A stretch of DNA of 20,632 bases from Chloroflexia bacterium (GTDB taxonomy: Bacteria > Chloroflexota > Chloroflexia > Thermomicrobiales > UBA6265): NCBI GenBank assembly GCA_013696525.1, contig JACCYK010000229.1, positions 1 through 20,632 of the forward strand. The letters run 5' to 3'. The position numbers and the translations under genes were made by a program. The notes beneath the pieces are model-generated. The model saw only the letters and a program-made list of their open reading frames with translations, was not told the origin of the DNA and searched no databases. Positions 6,796 to 15,698 of the stretch are shown here, piece by piece (within the stretch, counting starts at the first letter, position 1; each line of letters opens with the position of its first letter).

Positions 6796-7730
6796 TGCTC
6801 GACGCTGCCTCCGCCCGCTCCGAGCTGACGATTGAGCCGGTGGTTCCGGTCGGTCGCCGGCAGGCGATCGCGACGTCGCTGGGCGGCACGGTCGGCATCC
6901 TGCGGCGGGATCGCTTCGCCCTGGTCGGGGTGGTCATCTACATCCTGTTCATTTTCATGGCGATCTTCGGCCCGGCCCTGGCGCCCCATGATCCCCAAAT
7001 GGTGATGGAGGACGACGGGATTTGGCTGACCAACCAGCCGCCCAGCGCTCAATTCCCGCTTGGCACCACCAACGTCGGCCGCGACATCTTGTCCCAGCTC
7101 ATCCACGGCGCCCGGCCCGCGCTGATGGTCGGCCTCTCCGCCGCCTTCATGGTGGCGGTGGTGGGCACGGTGGTCGGTCTCATCTCCGGCTACTTTGGCG
7201 GCCGCACCGACGCCATCCTGATGCGCCTGACCGATATCGGGTTCGGCATCCCGTTCCTGCCGTTCGTGATCGTGCTGGTCGCTTTTCTCGGTCCCAGCAT
7301 CTGGAATATCGTGCTGGCAATGGGCATCTTGCTCTGGTGCGACACGGCCCGGATCATTCGCAGCCAGGTTCTCACCGTGCGCGAACGGGCCTTCGTTCAG
7401 GCGGCGAAGATCTCGGGCGCCAGCGACTGGCGGACGATCTTCCTCTACATCGCGCCGAACATCCTCTCTCTTTCATTTCTCTACGGCACGCTTGCCATCG
7501 GCTGGGCGATCCTGACCGAGGCCTCGGTCAGCTTCCTTGGCTTCGGCGACCCGGCGGTCGTCAGTTGGGGCTTCATGCTGCAGGATGCCTACGTCAGCCA
7601 GGCCCTGGCCCGGGGCGCTTACTACTGGTTTGTTCCCCCCGGCATCTGCATCATGCTGGCGGTGATGGCCGGGTTCTTCATCGGCCGGGGGTATGAAGAA
7701 TTGCTCTTCCCCCGCCTGCGGGAGCGCTAG
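6795..7730 (+). CDS. Peptide ABC transporter permease, DppC-like
   Basis: Partner channel subunit, 311 residues. After a soluble N-terminus of about 40 residues come a membrane helix (about 43-61) and the periplasmic DppC signature FPLGTTNVGRDILSQLIHGAR (starting at 87). Further helices follow, then the EAA loop at about 199-222 (AFVQAAKISGASDWRTI) and TEASVSFLGFGDPAVVSWG (starting at 241). CAGGAGG at 6781-6787 sits 7 bases ahead of the ATG, inside the end of the upstream gene. The ATPase gene follows 3 bases after the stop. The periplasmic loop (about 65-90) is longer than in the first DppC, with the insertion MVMEDDGIWLTNQPPS, which is common in DppC proteins of this type. Substrate not deducible. 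Confidence 0.93.
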   Translation: MLDAASARSELTIEPVVPVGRRQAIATSLGGTVGILRRDRFALVGVVIYILFIFMAIFGPALAPHDPQMVMEDDGIWLTNQPPSAQFPLGTTNVGRDILSQLIHGARPALMVGLSAAFMVAVVGTVVGLISGYFGGRTDAILMRLTDIGFGIPFLPFVIVLVAFLGPSIWNIVLAMGILLWCDTARIIRSQVLTVRERAFVQAAKISGASDWRTIFLYIAPNILSLSFLYGTLAIGWAILTEASVSFLGFGDPAVVSWGFMLQDAYVSQALARGAYYWFVPPGICIMLAVMAGFFIGRGYEELLFPRLRER

Positions 7731-7733
7731 CCG

Positions 7734-8744
7734 ATGCCCCTGCTCGAGGTTCGGGACCTGACGGTTGAGTACACCACCCAACGCGGCGCCATGCGGGCGG
7801 TCGACGGCGTCTCGTTCGCCGTGGAGGCGGGCCAACACCTCGGCCTGATCGGGGAGAGCGGCTGTGGCAAGTCGACCCTGGGCCGGGCCTTGCTGCGGGT
7901 GCTGCCCCGCAACGGCAGCATCGCCGGCGGTGAGATCCGGCTGAACGACCGCGATCTGGTCACCATTAGCGAAGAACAGATGCGTCGCGCCCGGTGGCGA
8001 GAGCTCAGCATGGTACCCCAATCGTCAATGGACGCCCTCGATCCGGTCTACCGGGTCGGTGACCAGATCAAGGAGGTTCTCACCAATCGCGGGGATTACA
8101 ATCGCCGCGCGGCGCGAGAGCGGGCGGTCGAGCTGTTCGCCCTGGTCGGGCTGGCGAAAGACCGGTTGAGCAACTACCCGCATGAGTTCTCCGGCGGTAT
8201 GCGGCAACGGGCCGTGATCGCCCTGGCCCTGGCCCTCGAGCCCGATCTGGTGGTCGCCGACGAACCGGTGACCGCCCTCGATGTCATCGTCCAGCACCAG
8301 GTCCTGAAGACCTTTCGCGAGCTGCAAGAACGGTTCGATCTTTCGGTCATCATGATTACTCATGACATCTCGGTGGTGGCGGAGACGTGCGACGAGGTCG
8401 CGGTCATGTACGCCGGCAAGATCGTCGAGCAAACCAGCGTCGAGCGCTTCTTTCATCAGCCGTTTCATCCCTACACGCTCGGCCTGCAGAACGCCTACCC
8501 GAGTCTCCACGACGCGAATCGCGTCTTGATCTCGATCGACGGCTATCCGCCGGATTTGATCGATCCCCCGTCCGGCTGCCGGTTCCGGGACCGTTGCCCC
8601 TTTGCGATCGAGCGCTGCCAGCACGAGGAGCCGCCACTAATCGAGGTCGCGCCCGGCCACCGGGCGGCCTGTCACCGCTGGCCCGAGGTTGAGAAGCTTC
8701 GCTCACTGGCCAAGGAGGCCGCCACATGGCAGAAGCGACCATGA
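7734..8744 (+). CDS. Peptide ABC transporter ATPase, DppD-like
   Basis: Cytoplasmic nucleotide-binding subunit, 336 residues. Walker A is GESGCGKST (40-48), the Q-loop is VPQSS (94-98), the ABC signature is SGGMRQ (153-158), Walker B is DLVVADEP (171-178) and the H-loop is His210. All motifs are intact, so it should hydrolyse ATP. The C-terminal extension is the oligopeptide/dipeptide transporter tail with four cysteines, Cys282, Cys288, Cys295 and Cys313, the pattern reported to bind a 4Fe-4S cluster in DppD/DppF proteins. GGAG at 7721-7724 precedes the ATG. The 3' end overlaps the DppF-like gene by 19 bases, as expected for subunits of a heterodimeric ATPase made in equal amounts. Confidence 0.95.
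   Translation: MPLLEVRDLTVEYTTQRGAMRAVDGVSFAVEAGQHLGLIGESGCGKSTLGRALLRVLPRNGSIAGGEIRLNDRDLVTISEEQMRRARWRELSMVPQSSMDALDPVYRVGDQIKEVLTNRGDYNRRAARERAVELFALVGLAKDRLSNYPHEFSGGMRQRAVIALALALEPDLVVADEPVTALDVIVQHQVLKTFRELQERFDLSVIMITHDISVVAETCDEVAVMYAGKIVEQTSVERFFHQPFHPYTLGLQNAYPSLHDANRVLISIDGYPPDLIDPPSGCRFRDRCPFAIERCQHEEPPLIEVAPGHRAACHRWPEVEKLRSLAKEAATWQKRP
8712..8718 (+). promoter_or_regulatory. Ribosome binding site choosing the ATG at 8726
   Basis: AAGGAGG (8712-8718) lies inside the DppD-like gene, 7 bases before ATG 8726. A second in-frame ATG at 8741 overlaps the DppD stop (ATGA) but is 22 bases from the site, so 8726 is preferred. Confidence 0.75.
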
Positions 8745-9787
8745 CGAGCTTGGCTGGGCTGGGCCCGCCGGTGATCGACGTAGCAAACCTCGTCAAGCAC
8801 TTTCGTCTCGGCGGCGGTTTGCTCGGCGGCCTCACCGGCGGCGGCCAAGTGGTGCGTGCCGTCAACGGCGTCTCGTTTTCGATCCGGCGTGGCGAGATCG
8901 TCGGCCTGGCCGGCGAAAGCGGCTGTGGCAAGACGACGACCGCCCGCCTCTTGCTCAAACTCTACGCCCCGACCAGCGGCACGATCCGCTTTGCCGGACA
9001 AGACCTGGCCGGGCTACGCGGAGCTGAGCTGAAGGCGTTTCGCCGCCGTACCCAGCTCATGTTTCAAAACCCCTACGAATCATTTAGTCCCCGCTTCACC
9101 ATCCAGCGCTCCTTGCTCGAACCGCTCATCATTCATGGCATCGGCACCAAGGACGAGCAAATAGCGCGAGTTCGGCGGGCGCTCGACGATGTGCAACTGC
9201 GACCGGCGGACAGCTTTCTGGGGAAGCACCCCTATCAGCTCTCCGGCGGCCAGCTTCAGCGCGCGGTCCTGGCCCGGGCCCTCGTCTTGGAGCCCGAGGT
9301 ACTGGTGGCCGATGAGCCGGTCTCGATGCTGGATGTCTCGGTCCGGGCCGGCATCCTCAACACCATGCGCGACCTTTCCCGCGAGCGAAACCTGACCACG
9401 ATTTACATCTCGCACGACCTATCCTTGATCCGCTATCTCTGTGACACCACGGCGATCATGTATTTGGGGCAAATCGTCGAGATCGGCCCCACGGGGGGGA
9501 TCATCGACGAGCCACAGCATCCCTACACCCAAGCCCTGATCGCCAGCATCCCGGTTCCCCGGCCGAACCAGCCGGCGAAGGTCGTCCCGATCCGGGGCGG
9601 CATTCCCAGCGCCATCACCATGCCCACCGGCTGTTCGTTTCACCCGCGCTGCCCCCACGTCATGGACATCTGCAAGATCCGGGCGCCGGCGCCGATTACC
9701 GTCTCCGGGCGTCAAGTGCGCTGCTTCCTGCGAGGGAGCGAGCCCGAATCGGACGTGACAACGGCGGCCAAGAGCGCGGTTGCCTGA
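8726..9787 (+). CDS. Peptide ABC transporter ATPase, DppF-like
   Basis: Second nucleotide-binding subunit, 353 residues. Walker A is GESGCGKTT (63-71), the Q-loop is [11 protein letters not shown] (113-123), the typical DppF/OppF form, the signature is LSGGQLQ (172-178), Walker B is EVLVADEP (191-198) and the H-loop is His230. The C-terminal tail again holds four cysteines, Cys303, Cys309, Cys316 and Cys333, fitting the iron-sulfur site of this subfamily. A Gly-rich insert (29-40, [12 protein letters not shown]) lies between the first strand and the helical part, in the place where DppF proteins often vary. The next gene, an amidohydrolase, follows 23 bases downstream with its own binding site, so transporter and enzymes appear to share one transcript. 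Confidence 0.95.
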   Translation: MAEATMTSLAGLGPPVIDVANLVKHFRLGGGLLGGLTGGGQVVRAVNGVSFSIRRGEIVGLAGESGCGKTTTARLLLKLYAPTSGTIRFAGQDLAGLRGAELKAFRRRTQLMFQNPYESFSPRFTIQRSLLEPLIIHGIGTKDEQIARVRRALDDVQLRPADSFLGKHPYQLSGGQLQRAVLARALVLEPEVLVADEPVSMLDVSVRAGILNTMRDLSRERNLTTIYISHDLSLIRYLCDTTAIMYLGQIVEIGPTGGIIDEPQHPYTQALIASIPVPRPNQPAKVVPIRGGIPSAITMPTGCSFHPRCPHVMDICKIRAPAPITVSGRQVRCFLRGSEPESDVTTAAKSAVA

Positions 9788-9810
9788 TTGCGAATGGGAG
9801 GAAACGAAAC

Positions 9811-10995
9811 GTGGCTATTGCCATCACAGCGGGGTGGGTGTGGGACGGCACCACGGACGAGGCGATCCGCGACGGGGTCGTGATCGTTGACGGTGAGCGA
9901 ATTGCTACGGTCGGCCCCGCCTCCGTCATCGACATTCCGCGGGATACGGAGATCGTGGACCGCGGCGACGAGTTCGTGTTGCCCGGCTTAATTGACGCCC
10001 ACACTCACATCTCGATCATTCCGGGTCACGGCGACCAGATTGGCCAACTGCTGCAACCGGTCGAACGGCAGGCGATTCGCGGCGCCGGCAATCTTCGCCG
10101 GATGCTTCGCACCGGGGTCACCACCGCGCGAATCATGGCCGAGGAGCACTGGCTCGATGTCGCGTTCCGGGACGAGATCAACCGGGGCACCACGCCCGGT
10201 CCCCGCCTCACCATCTGCACCCGGGCGATCACCCAGAGCAACGGCCACGGTCGCGCCATCTCCACCGCCGACGGCGTCGACGAGGTGCGGCGCGCGGCCC
10301 GCCAGAACCTGCACGCCGGGGCCGACTTCCTGAAACTCTTCATTACCGGCGGCGTCAGCTCGACTCGCGGTGGCGGCATCCGGGCGGCGAGCTATTCGCG
10401 AGAGGAGATGCGGGTCGCGGTGGAAGAAGCCGACCGGGCCGGCACCTATGTCGCCGCCCACGCGATCGGCGGTCCCGGCATCCGGATCGGGGTCGAGGAA
10501 GGGATTCGGACCATCGAGCACGCCCTGTTGGCCACCGATGACGACCTCGAACTTATTAAGGAGCGCGGCGCCTGGGTGGTCTTGACGCAGGCCATCCTGC
10601 TGCATCCAACCGGCATCGAACAGGGCGACCGGCACAACCCGGTCGTGATGACGAAACTCCACGACGCCCGCGCCACCGCCGCCGAGCGATTCCGCGCCAT
10701 CGTCGCCTCCGGCGTGAAGCTGGCGGTCGGGACCGACAGCATGCACGGTCTCCTCCAATTCGAAGTCGCCAAGCTGGTGGAATGGGGCGCCGGCCCCGCC
10801 GCCGCCTTACGCGCCGCCACCGTGGATGCCGCCGCCTGCTGCCGCCTGGAGGATCAGATCGGCACCCTGGAACCGGGCAAGCTCGCCGACCTGATCGCGG
10901 TCAAGGGGAACCCGCTCGACGACATCGCGGCGCTGGACCAGGTCGAGCTGGTGATGAAAAGCGGCCAACGCTACGACCACTTGTCGGTCGCATAG
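9811..10995 (+). CDS. Metal-dependent amidohydrolase, imidazolonepropionase/prolidase-like
   Basis: A 394-residue amidohydrolase-superfamily enzyme (PF01979 type). The N-terminal beta domain (AGWVWDGTTDEAI ... VDGERIATVG) leads into VLPGLIDAHTHIS, with His64 and His66. The other expected metal ligands follow: Lys175 in FLKLFITGG (carboxylated lysine position), His217 in AAHAIGG, His237 in IEHALL and Asp309 in VGTDSMHG. This set matches the binuclear zinc subgroup whose characterised members hydrolyse Xaa-Pro, Xaa-Arg or similar N-acyl and dipeptide substrates. The GTG start follows GGGAGGA (9796-9801) by 9 bases. No signal peptide is present, so it acts in the cytoplasm. Position right after a peptide importer suggests it hydrolyses the imported compound or a fragment of it. 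The exact substrate is unknown. Confidence 0.88.
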   Translation: MAIAITAGWVWDGTTDEAIRDGVVIVDGERIATVGPASVIDIPRDTEIVDRGDEFVLPGLIDAHTHISIIPGHGDQIGQLLQPVERQAIRGAGNLRRMLRTGVTTARIMAEEHWLDVAFRDEINRGTTPGPRLTICTRAITQSNGHGRAISTADGVDEVRRAARQNLHAGADFLKLFITGGVSSTRGGGIRAASYSREEMRVAVEEADRAGTYVAAHAIGGPGIRIGVEEGIRTIEHALLATDDDLELIKERGAWVVLTQAILLHPTGIEQGDRHNPVVMTKLHDARATAAERFRAIVASGVKLAVGTDSMHGLLQFEVAKLVEWGAGPAAALRAATVDAAACCRLEDQIGTLEPGKLADLIAVKGNPLDDIAALDQVELVMKSGQRYDHLSVA

Positions 10996-11034
10996 CGACC
11001 ACTCAACAGCGAACGAGACGGAGGCGATTCCCTC

Positions 11035-12825
11035 ATGGCAATCACGGTGCCGGTAAACCAGGGCACTGAGGACACGATGCGCGCCGCCTGTACGATCGAC
11101 GTTTCCTGGGATCTCCTCGAACGGTTCAGCTCCCTCGTTCGCCTCTCGGGCAGCGACGAGGAGCGTCAAGCGTTCGACTACATCGCCGCGCGGCTCGACC
11201 ACTTCGGCGTGCCCTACGCTTTGGAGACGACGACTCAGTTCATTAGCTGGCCGCTCGCCGCCACGCTCCGGGTCGCCGGCGACGACGGCGCAACATTCAT
11301 GGCGAAGACGCCGGCGATGTCGGTCTCGACCGGAGGCCGCGAAATGGAGGCCGAGGCGGTCTACCTCGCCACCGGCTATGCCTCTGGCGTCAGCGACTTC
11401 TTCACCGCCAAGGAGCTACCCGGCGGCGACCTGACCGGCAAGATCGTCATTACCGAGGGGATGGCGATGCCGACTAAGGTCGGCGAGATCGCCGCCCGCG
11501 ACGCCATCGCGGCGGTCTTCGTCGGGCCGGGTGAGCGCATCCATGAGGGCATCAGCACCACGATCTGGGGCTCACCCGACCTCGATTCGATCGATCGCCA
11601 GCCGGCGATTCCAATCATCAGCGTCAATCGGCCTCACGGCCTGGACCTGATCGAACGGGCCAAGTCCGGCAACCTCCGTCTTGCCTATTCAACCAATCTC
11701 GACACCCGATGGCGCCCAATCCCGATCCTGGTGACGGAGATCCATGGGGCGACACTCCCCGGCGAGTTTGTCCTCGTCCAGGCTCACCTCGACTCCTGGC
11801 ACGCCGGCATCGGCGACAACGCCACCGGCAACGCCGCCCTCCTGGAACTGGCCCGCGTCCTCCACCAGCATCGCGATCAGCTCCAGCGATCAGTCCGGCT
11901 CGCCTGGTGGAGCGGTCACAGCCACGGCCGCTACGCGGGGTCGACCTGGTACGCGGACACGCACGCGATCGACCTGGACGAGAACGGCGTCGCCCAGGTG
12001 AACTGCGATTCACCCGGCTGCCGCTGGGCCACCGTCTACGACAATATGATGTGGACCGAGGAAGCCGCCCCGCTGGTCATCAGTGCCGTGCGGGATGTTA
12101 CCGGCGTGGAACCAACCTGGACCCGGCCGCTGCGGGCCGGCGACTATTCGTTCAACAACCTGGGTCTCTCCGGCGCCTTTATGTTAAGCAGCACCATGCC
12201 GGACGACCTTCGGGCCGAGAAGGGCTACTACCCGGTGGGAGGGTGCGGCGCCAACATCGCCTGGCACACCGAGGACGACACCCTCGAGATTGCCGACCGC
12301 GACCACCTGCTGCGCGACATCCGGGTCTACCTCACCGCGATCCTCCGGCTCGCGAATAGCCCGGTCAGCCCGTTCGATTTCCGCCTCCTGCTTAGCAGCA
12401 TCGAACAAACCCTGACCGACTACCAGGCGCGGCTCGGCACCCACTTCGATCTCGCGCCGGCCACGGCCGACATCACGGCGCTACGGACCGCGCTTGACAT
12501 CTTTTACGACCGATTCGAGGAGCTTTCGGCGCTCGATCCAACCGACCCGGCGGCGCGATCGGCCGCCGCCGTCCAGCGCGAGCTGGCCCGTCTCCTCGTC
12601 CCCATCAATTACAGCCGCGAGGGTCGGTTCGCCCAAGACCCGGCTGAAACGGTCCAGGCGCTGCCGGACCTCGCGATCGGGTTGACGGCCGCGATCCTGC
12701 CGGCCGGCTCACATCAGTACCAGGCGGCGCTGGTCAGCCTGCAACGCGGTCTCAACCGGCTGCGCTGGACCCTGCGCCGGGCAACCACCGTCGCTCTGGC
12801 AGGCGGCCGTGAGGCAGGCGTATGA
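11035..12825 (+). CDS. M28-like (PA-domain) metallopeptidase homologue, copy 1
   Basis: A 596-residue cytoplasmic protein with no signal peptide. Order: N-terminal peptidase segment (about 20-110), inserted PA-like domain (about 115-235, with DLTGKIVITEGM and the IWGSPDLDS loop), the M28 core (about 240-440) and a helical C-terminal domain (about 445-596) in the place of the dimerisation domain of glutamate-carboxypeptidase-II-like enzymes. M28 metal positions are readable: His251 and Asp253 (AHLDSWHAG), Asp261 (IGDNATGN), Asp325 (VNCDSPG) and His411 (AWHTEDDT). The usual catalytic Glu-Glu is absent: the aligned stretch is WWSGHSHGRYAGS (291-303). Activity is therefore not certain. GGAGG lies 10 bases before ATG 11035; Met15 is an alternative start. 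It overlaps the next gene by 4 bases and has a close paralogue two genes on. Confidence 0.85.
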   Translation: MAITVPVNQGTEDTMRAACTIDVSWDLLERFSSLVRLSGSDEERQAFDYIAARLDHFGVPYALETTTQFISWPLAATLRVAGDDGATFMAKTPAMSVSTGGREMEAEAVYLATGYASGVSDFFTAKELPGGDLTGKIVITEGMAMPTKVGEIAARDAIAAVFVGPGERIHEGISTTIWGSPDLDSIDRQPAIPIISVNRPHGLDLIERAKSGNLRLAYSTNLDTRWRPIPILVTEIHGATLPGEFVLVQAHLDSWHAGIGDNATGNAALLELARVLHQHRDQLQRSVRLAWWSGHSHGRYAGSTWYADTHAIDLDENGVAQVNCDSPGCRWATVYDNMMWTEEAAPLVISAVRDVTGVEPTWTRPLRAGDYSFNNLGLSGAFMLSSTMPDDLRAEKGYYPVGGCGANIAWHTEDDTLEIADRDHLLRDIRVYLTAILRLANSPVSPFDFRLLLSSIEQTLTDYQARLGTHFDLAPATADITALRTALDIFYDRFEELSALDPTDPAARSAAAVQRELARLLVPINYSREGRFAQDPAETVQALPDLAIGLTAAILPAGSHQYQAALVSLQRGLNRLRWTLRRATTVALAGGREAGV

Positions 12826-13880
12826 CAATGCCACCGGCCAACATGCGCGCGGTCGTCATTCACCGGCACGGCGGCCCCGACGTCCTCTCCTATGAAGCGG
12901 TTCCGGTGCCCCAGCCCGGGCCCGGCGAAGCGTTGATCCGGGTCCGCGCCACGTCACTCAACCGGCTTGATCCGCGGGCTCGAAGCGGTCCCCCGGAGCC
13001 GGTCTTTCCCTGGCCGGAAGGGACGTTCCCGATCATTAGCGGCAGCGATTGCGCCGGCGACGTGATCGCTTCCGGCCCCGGCGTCGATCCAAAACTGCTC
13101 GGCCAGCGGGTCGTCCTCTACCCGTCGCTCTTTTGCAATGCCTGCGACGAATGCCGGGCCGGCGAGCAGACGCGCTGCCTGACCTACCACATCTTCGGCG
13201 AGCATACGCCGGGCGCCATGGCCGAATACGCGGTTGCCCCCGCCGCCAATCTGCTCACGCTGCCGGAAAGCGTTTCATACACCGACGCGGCCGCGATGCC
13301 GGTCGCATACACGACGGCTTGGCGGATGCTGGTGACCGCTGGCCAGCTAACAGCGGACGCGACAATTTTGGTCCTCGGAGCCGGCGGCGGGGTAGGTTCC
13401 GCCGCCCTGGTCATTGGCCGCCGTCTCGGGGCGCGGGTCCTGGCCGGGGCCGGTAGCGAAGAAAAGCGCCAGCTCGCGATCCAGCATGGCGCGGACGCCG
13501 CCGTCGATTCCGGTCAGCCCTTCTCGGAGCGAGTGATGGAACTGACTGGCGGCCGCGGCGTCGATATCGTGGTCGATCCGCTCGGGATTACCTGGCCGGA
13601 AAGCATTCGCGGTCTTGCCCGCGGCGGCTGCCTGGCCGTCTGTGGCGCCACCGCCGGCAACCGTCCGGTGTTCGACATCCGAGAGTTGTACCAGCGGCAT
13701 CGCCGCATCGTCGGCGCTCCGATGGGCAACTGGCGGGATTTTGTCTCGGTCATCACCCTGCTCAACCGGGGCGAGCTGCGACCCATCATCGATGGTGTCT
13801 ACCCGCTGGCCGAGGCCAGGCAAGCGCACGTCCGGGCCGAATCCCGGCGGAGTTTCGGCAAGATCGTCTTGACCGCCTGA
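12822..13880 (+). CDS. Zinc-type medium-chain dehydrogenase/reductase (quinone-reductase-like)
   Basis: A 352-residue MDR-superfamily oxidoreductase. The N-terminal GroES-like half contains TSLNRLDPRAR (45-54), the usual form in quinone-reductase-like members, and SGSDCAGDV (73-81). A structural-zinc lobe is present as Cys105, Cys108, Cys111 and Cys119. The Rossmann half has VLGAGGGVGSAA (184-195) for NAD(P) binding and GGRGVDIVVDPLG (243-255). The catalytic zinc ligands of alcohol dehydrogenases are missing: no Cys near residue 46, and SD in place of the usual GHE. This makes a reductase reaction on a carbonyl or enone more likely than zinc-alcohol oxidation. The start overlaps the M28 stop (ATGA), with GAGG 7 bases ahead, so it is translationally coupled. 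Its link to peptide breakdown is unknown. Confidence 0.85.
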   Translation: MTMPPANMRAVVIHRHGGPDVLSYEAVPVPQPGPGEALIRVRATSLNRLDPRARSGPPEPVFPWPEGTFPIISGSDCAGDVIASGPGVDPKLLGQRVVLYPSLFCNACDECRAGEQTRCLTYHIFGEHTPGAMAEYAVAPAANLLTLPESVSYTDAAAMPVAYTTAWRMLVTAGQLTADATILVLGAGGGVGSAALVIGRRLGARVLAGAGSEEKRQLAIQHGADAAVDSGQPFSERVMELTGGRGVDIVVDPLGITWPESIRGLARGGCLAVCGATAGNRPVFDIRELYQRHRRIVGAPMGNWRDFVSVITLLNRGELRPIIDGVYPLAEARQAHVRAESRRSFGKIVLTA

Positions 13881-13896
13881 TCGAAGGAGACAACAG

Positions 13897-15681
13897 ATGA
13901 CCGTCGTTGCTCAGAAACCGATTTCCGCGTGGAAGGATGAGCCACTCGAACGCGCCATCCTGGACGAGGTTTCGCTCGACACCGCCTGGCCGGTGCTAGA
14001 AGCATTCTCGTCGCTGGTCCGCTTGTCGGGGTCAGCCCAAGAGCGAGAAGCGTTCGACCTCCTGGCTCATCACCTGGCAGCGTGGGGCGTGCCCTACACA
14101 TTGCACGAGCCAGAGCTGTTCATCTCCATTCCCCTCACCGCCACGGTGCGAGATCCCGCCTCCGGCACCTCGTTTCGAGCCAAGACATCGGCCATGTCCC
14201 GGCCCACCAACGGTGAGATCGAGGCCGGGCTGGTCTATCTTCCCGCCGCGACCGACGCCGACCTCGACGATGTCGTCTCGGGCGCCGTGCAGCTCAGCGA
14301 TCTCGACGTCACCGGCAAGATCGTCATCACCGAGGGCATGCCGTTCCCCGGCATCGTCACCGCCGTCACCGACGCTGGAGCCCTCGCCGGCATTTTCATC
14401 GCGCCCGGCATCGACATCCACGAGACCATCTGCACCACCGTCTGGGGGACGCCCGATCTCGACTCCGAGCAACACATCCCGACCCTGCCGGTGGTCGCGG
14501 TCAACAATCCGGACGGTCTGCGCCTGATCGACCTTGCCAAGCAAGGCGGCGCCGTCGCCATCTCGAGCGAGGTCGACACCGGCTGGCGCACCATTCCGAT
14601 CCTGGTCGCCGAAATCCCCGGCGCCGTCGTGCCCGACGAGTTTGTCCTCCTCCACGGGCACGCCGACTCCTGGCACGCCGGGGTTGGAGACAACGCCACC
14701 GGCAATGTCACCAAGCTGGAGCTGGCCCGCGTCCTCTGGCAGAACCGGGCGGATCTCGCGCGATCGGTCCGGATCGCCTGGTGGAGCGGCCATAGCCACG
14801 GTCGTTACGCGGGCTCGACCTGGTACGCGGACCAAATCGGGATCGACCTGGCGCTCAATTGCGTGGCTCAGATCAACTGCGACTCCCCCGGCTGTCGCTG
14901 GGCGGACACCTTCAACGACCTGACCTGCATGAGCGAAGCGGAGCCGTTCGTGGACACCACGATCCGCGACATCACCGGAATTACGCCGGCCACCGAGCGG
15001 CCGGTCCGGGCCGGGGATTACTCGTTCAACCAGATCGGGATCACCTCGTACCTGATGCTGTCGTCCACCATGTCCGAGACGAAACGGGAGGAGCTCGGCT
15101 ATTACCGGGTGGGAGGATGCGGCGGCAACATCGCCTGGCACACCGAGCACGACACCCTCGACATCGCCGATCGCGATAACCTCCTCCGTGACATGCGCCT
15201 CTACGCCGCGATCGTGTTGCGCACCGCGAACGCGCCGCTCCACCCCTTCGATTGGCGCCGGACCACGGCCGACATGGAACGAACCATCAACGACTACCAA
15301 GAAGCGGCGGGAGAGGCGTTTGATTTTGCGGCAACCAGGGCGGCGCTCGCGAGCCTCGATCTCGCCCTCACCGATTTCTACCAGGATGCTTCCGACAAGA
15401 CCGACCCCTCCGCGCCAGAGGCTCGGACCTTCAACAAGATTCAACGGCGGCTGGCCCGCCTGCTGGTCCCGGTCAATTACAGTCGGATGGCGCCCTTCTG
15501 GCACGACCCGGCGCTGCATGTGCCGGCGTTGCCCGACCTCGCTCCGGCCCTGACCGCTGCAACTTTGGCGAACGAGCCCGACCGGGCCGGCATCTTGCGC
15601 GCGCACTTGACTCGCGGTCAAAATCGTCTCGTCTGGACGCTGATCGAAGCGTGCGACCTGGTAACCGGCACCTTGGCCTAA
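13897..15681 (+). CDS. M28-like (PA-domain) metallopeptidase homologue, copy 2
   Basis: A 594-residue paralogue of the protein encoded two genes upstream, colinear over its full length and, by eye, roughly half identical. Retained M28 positions are His255 and Asp257 (GHADSWHAG), Asp265 (VGDNATGN), Asp329 (INCDSPG) and His415 (AWHTEHDT). As in copy 1, Glu-Glu is replaced: WWSGHSHGRYAGS (295-307). The PA-like insert carries the same DVTGKIVITEGM and VWGTPDLDS elements. The N-terminus has about 14 extra residues before the shared part, and no signal peptide. AAGGAG (13884-13889) is 7 bases before the ATG, 16 bases after the dehydrogenase gene. The two copies may form a heteromer or divide substrates. 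A divergent enzyme or pseudo-enzyme role cannot be excluded. Confidence 0.85.
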   Translation: MTVVAQKPISAWKDEPLERAILDEVSLDTAWPVLEAFSSLVRLSGSAQEREAFDLLAHHLAAWGVPYTLHEPELFISIPLTATVRDPASGTSFRAKTSAMSRPTNGEIEAGLVYLPAATDADLDDVVSGAVQLSDLDVTGKIVITEGMPFPGIVTAVTDAGALAGIFIAPGIDIHETICTTVWGTPDLDSEQHIPTLPVVAVNNPDGLRLIDLAKQGGAVAISSEVDTGWRTIPILVAEIPGAVVPDEFVLLHGHADSWHAGVGDNATGNVTKLELARVLWQNRADLARSVRIAWWSGHSHGRYAGSTWYADQIGIDLALNCVAQINCDSPGCRWADTFNDLTCMSEAEPFVDTTIRDITGITPATERPVRAGDYSFNQIGITSYLMLSSTMSETKREELGYYRVGGCGGNIAWHTEHDTLDIADRDNLLRDMRLYAAIVLRTANAPLHPFDWRRTTADMERTINDYQEAAGEAFDFAATRAALASLDLALTDFYQDASDKTDPSAPEARTFNKIQRRLARLLVPVNYSRMAPFWHDPALHVPALPDLAPALTAATLANEPDRAGILRAHLTRGQNRLVWTLIEACDLVTGTLA

Positions 15682-15698
15682 GCGGAGGCACTCGACGC

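Noticed and set aside
14032..15621. 529-codon open frame opposite the second M28-like gene
   Set aside because: It is open only because of high GC and codon bias on the coding strand. It has no ribosome site, no recognisable motif and a composition typical of antisense text.
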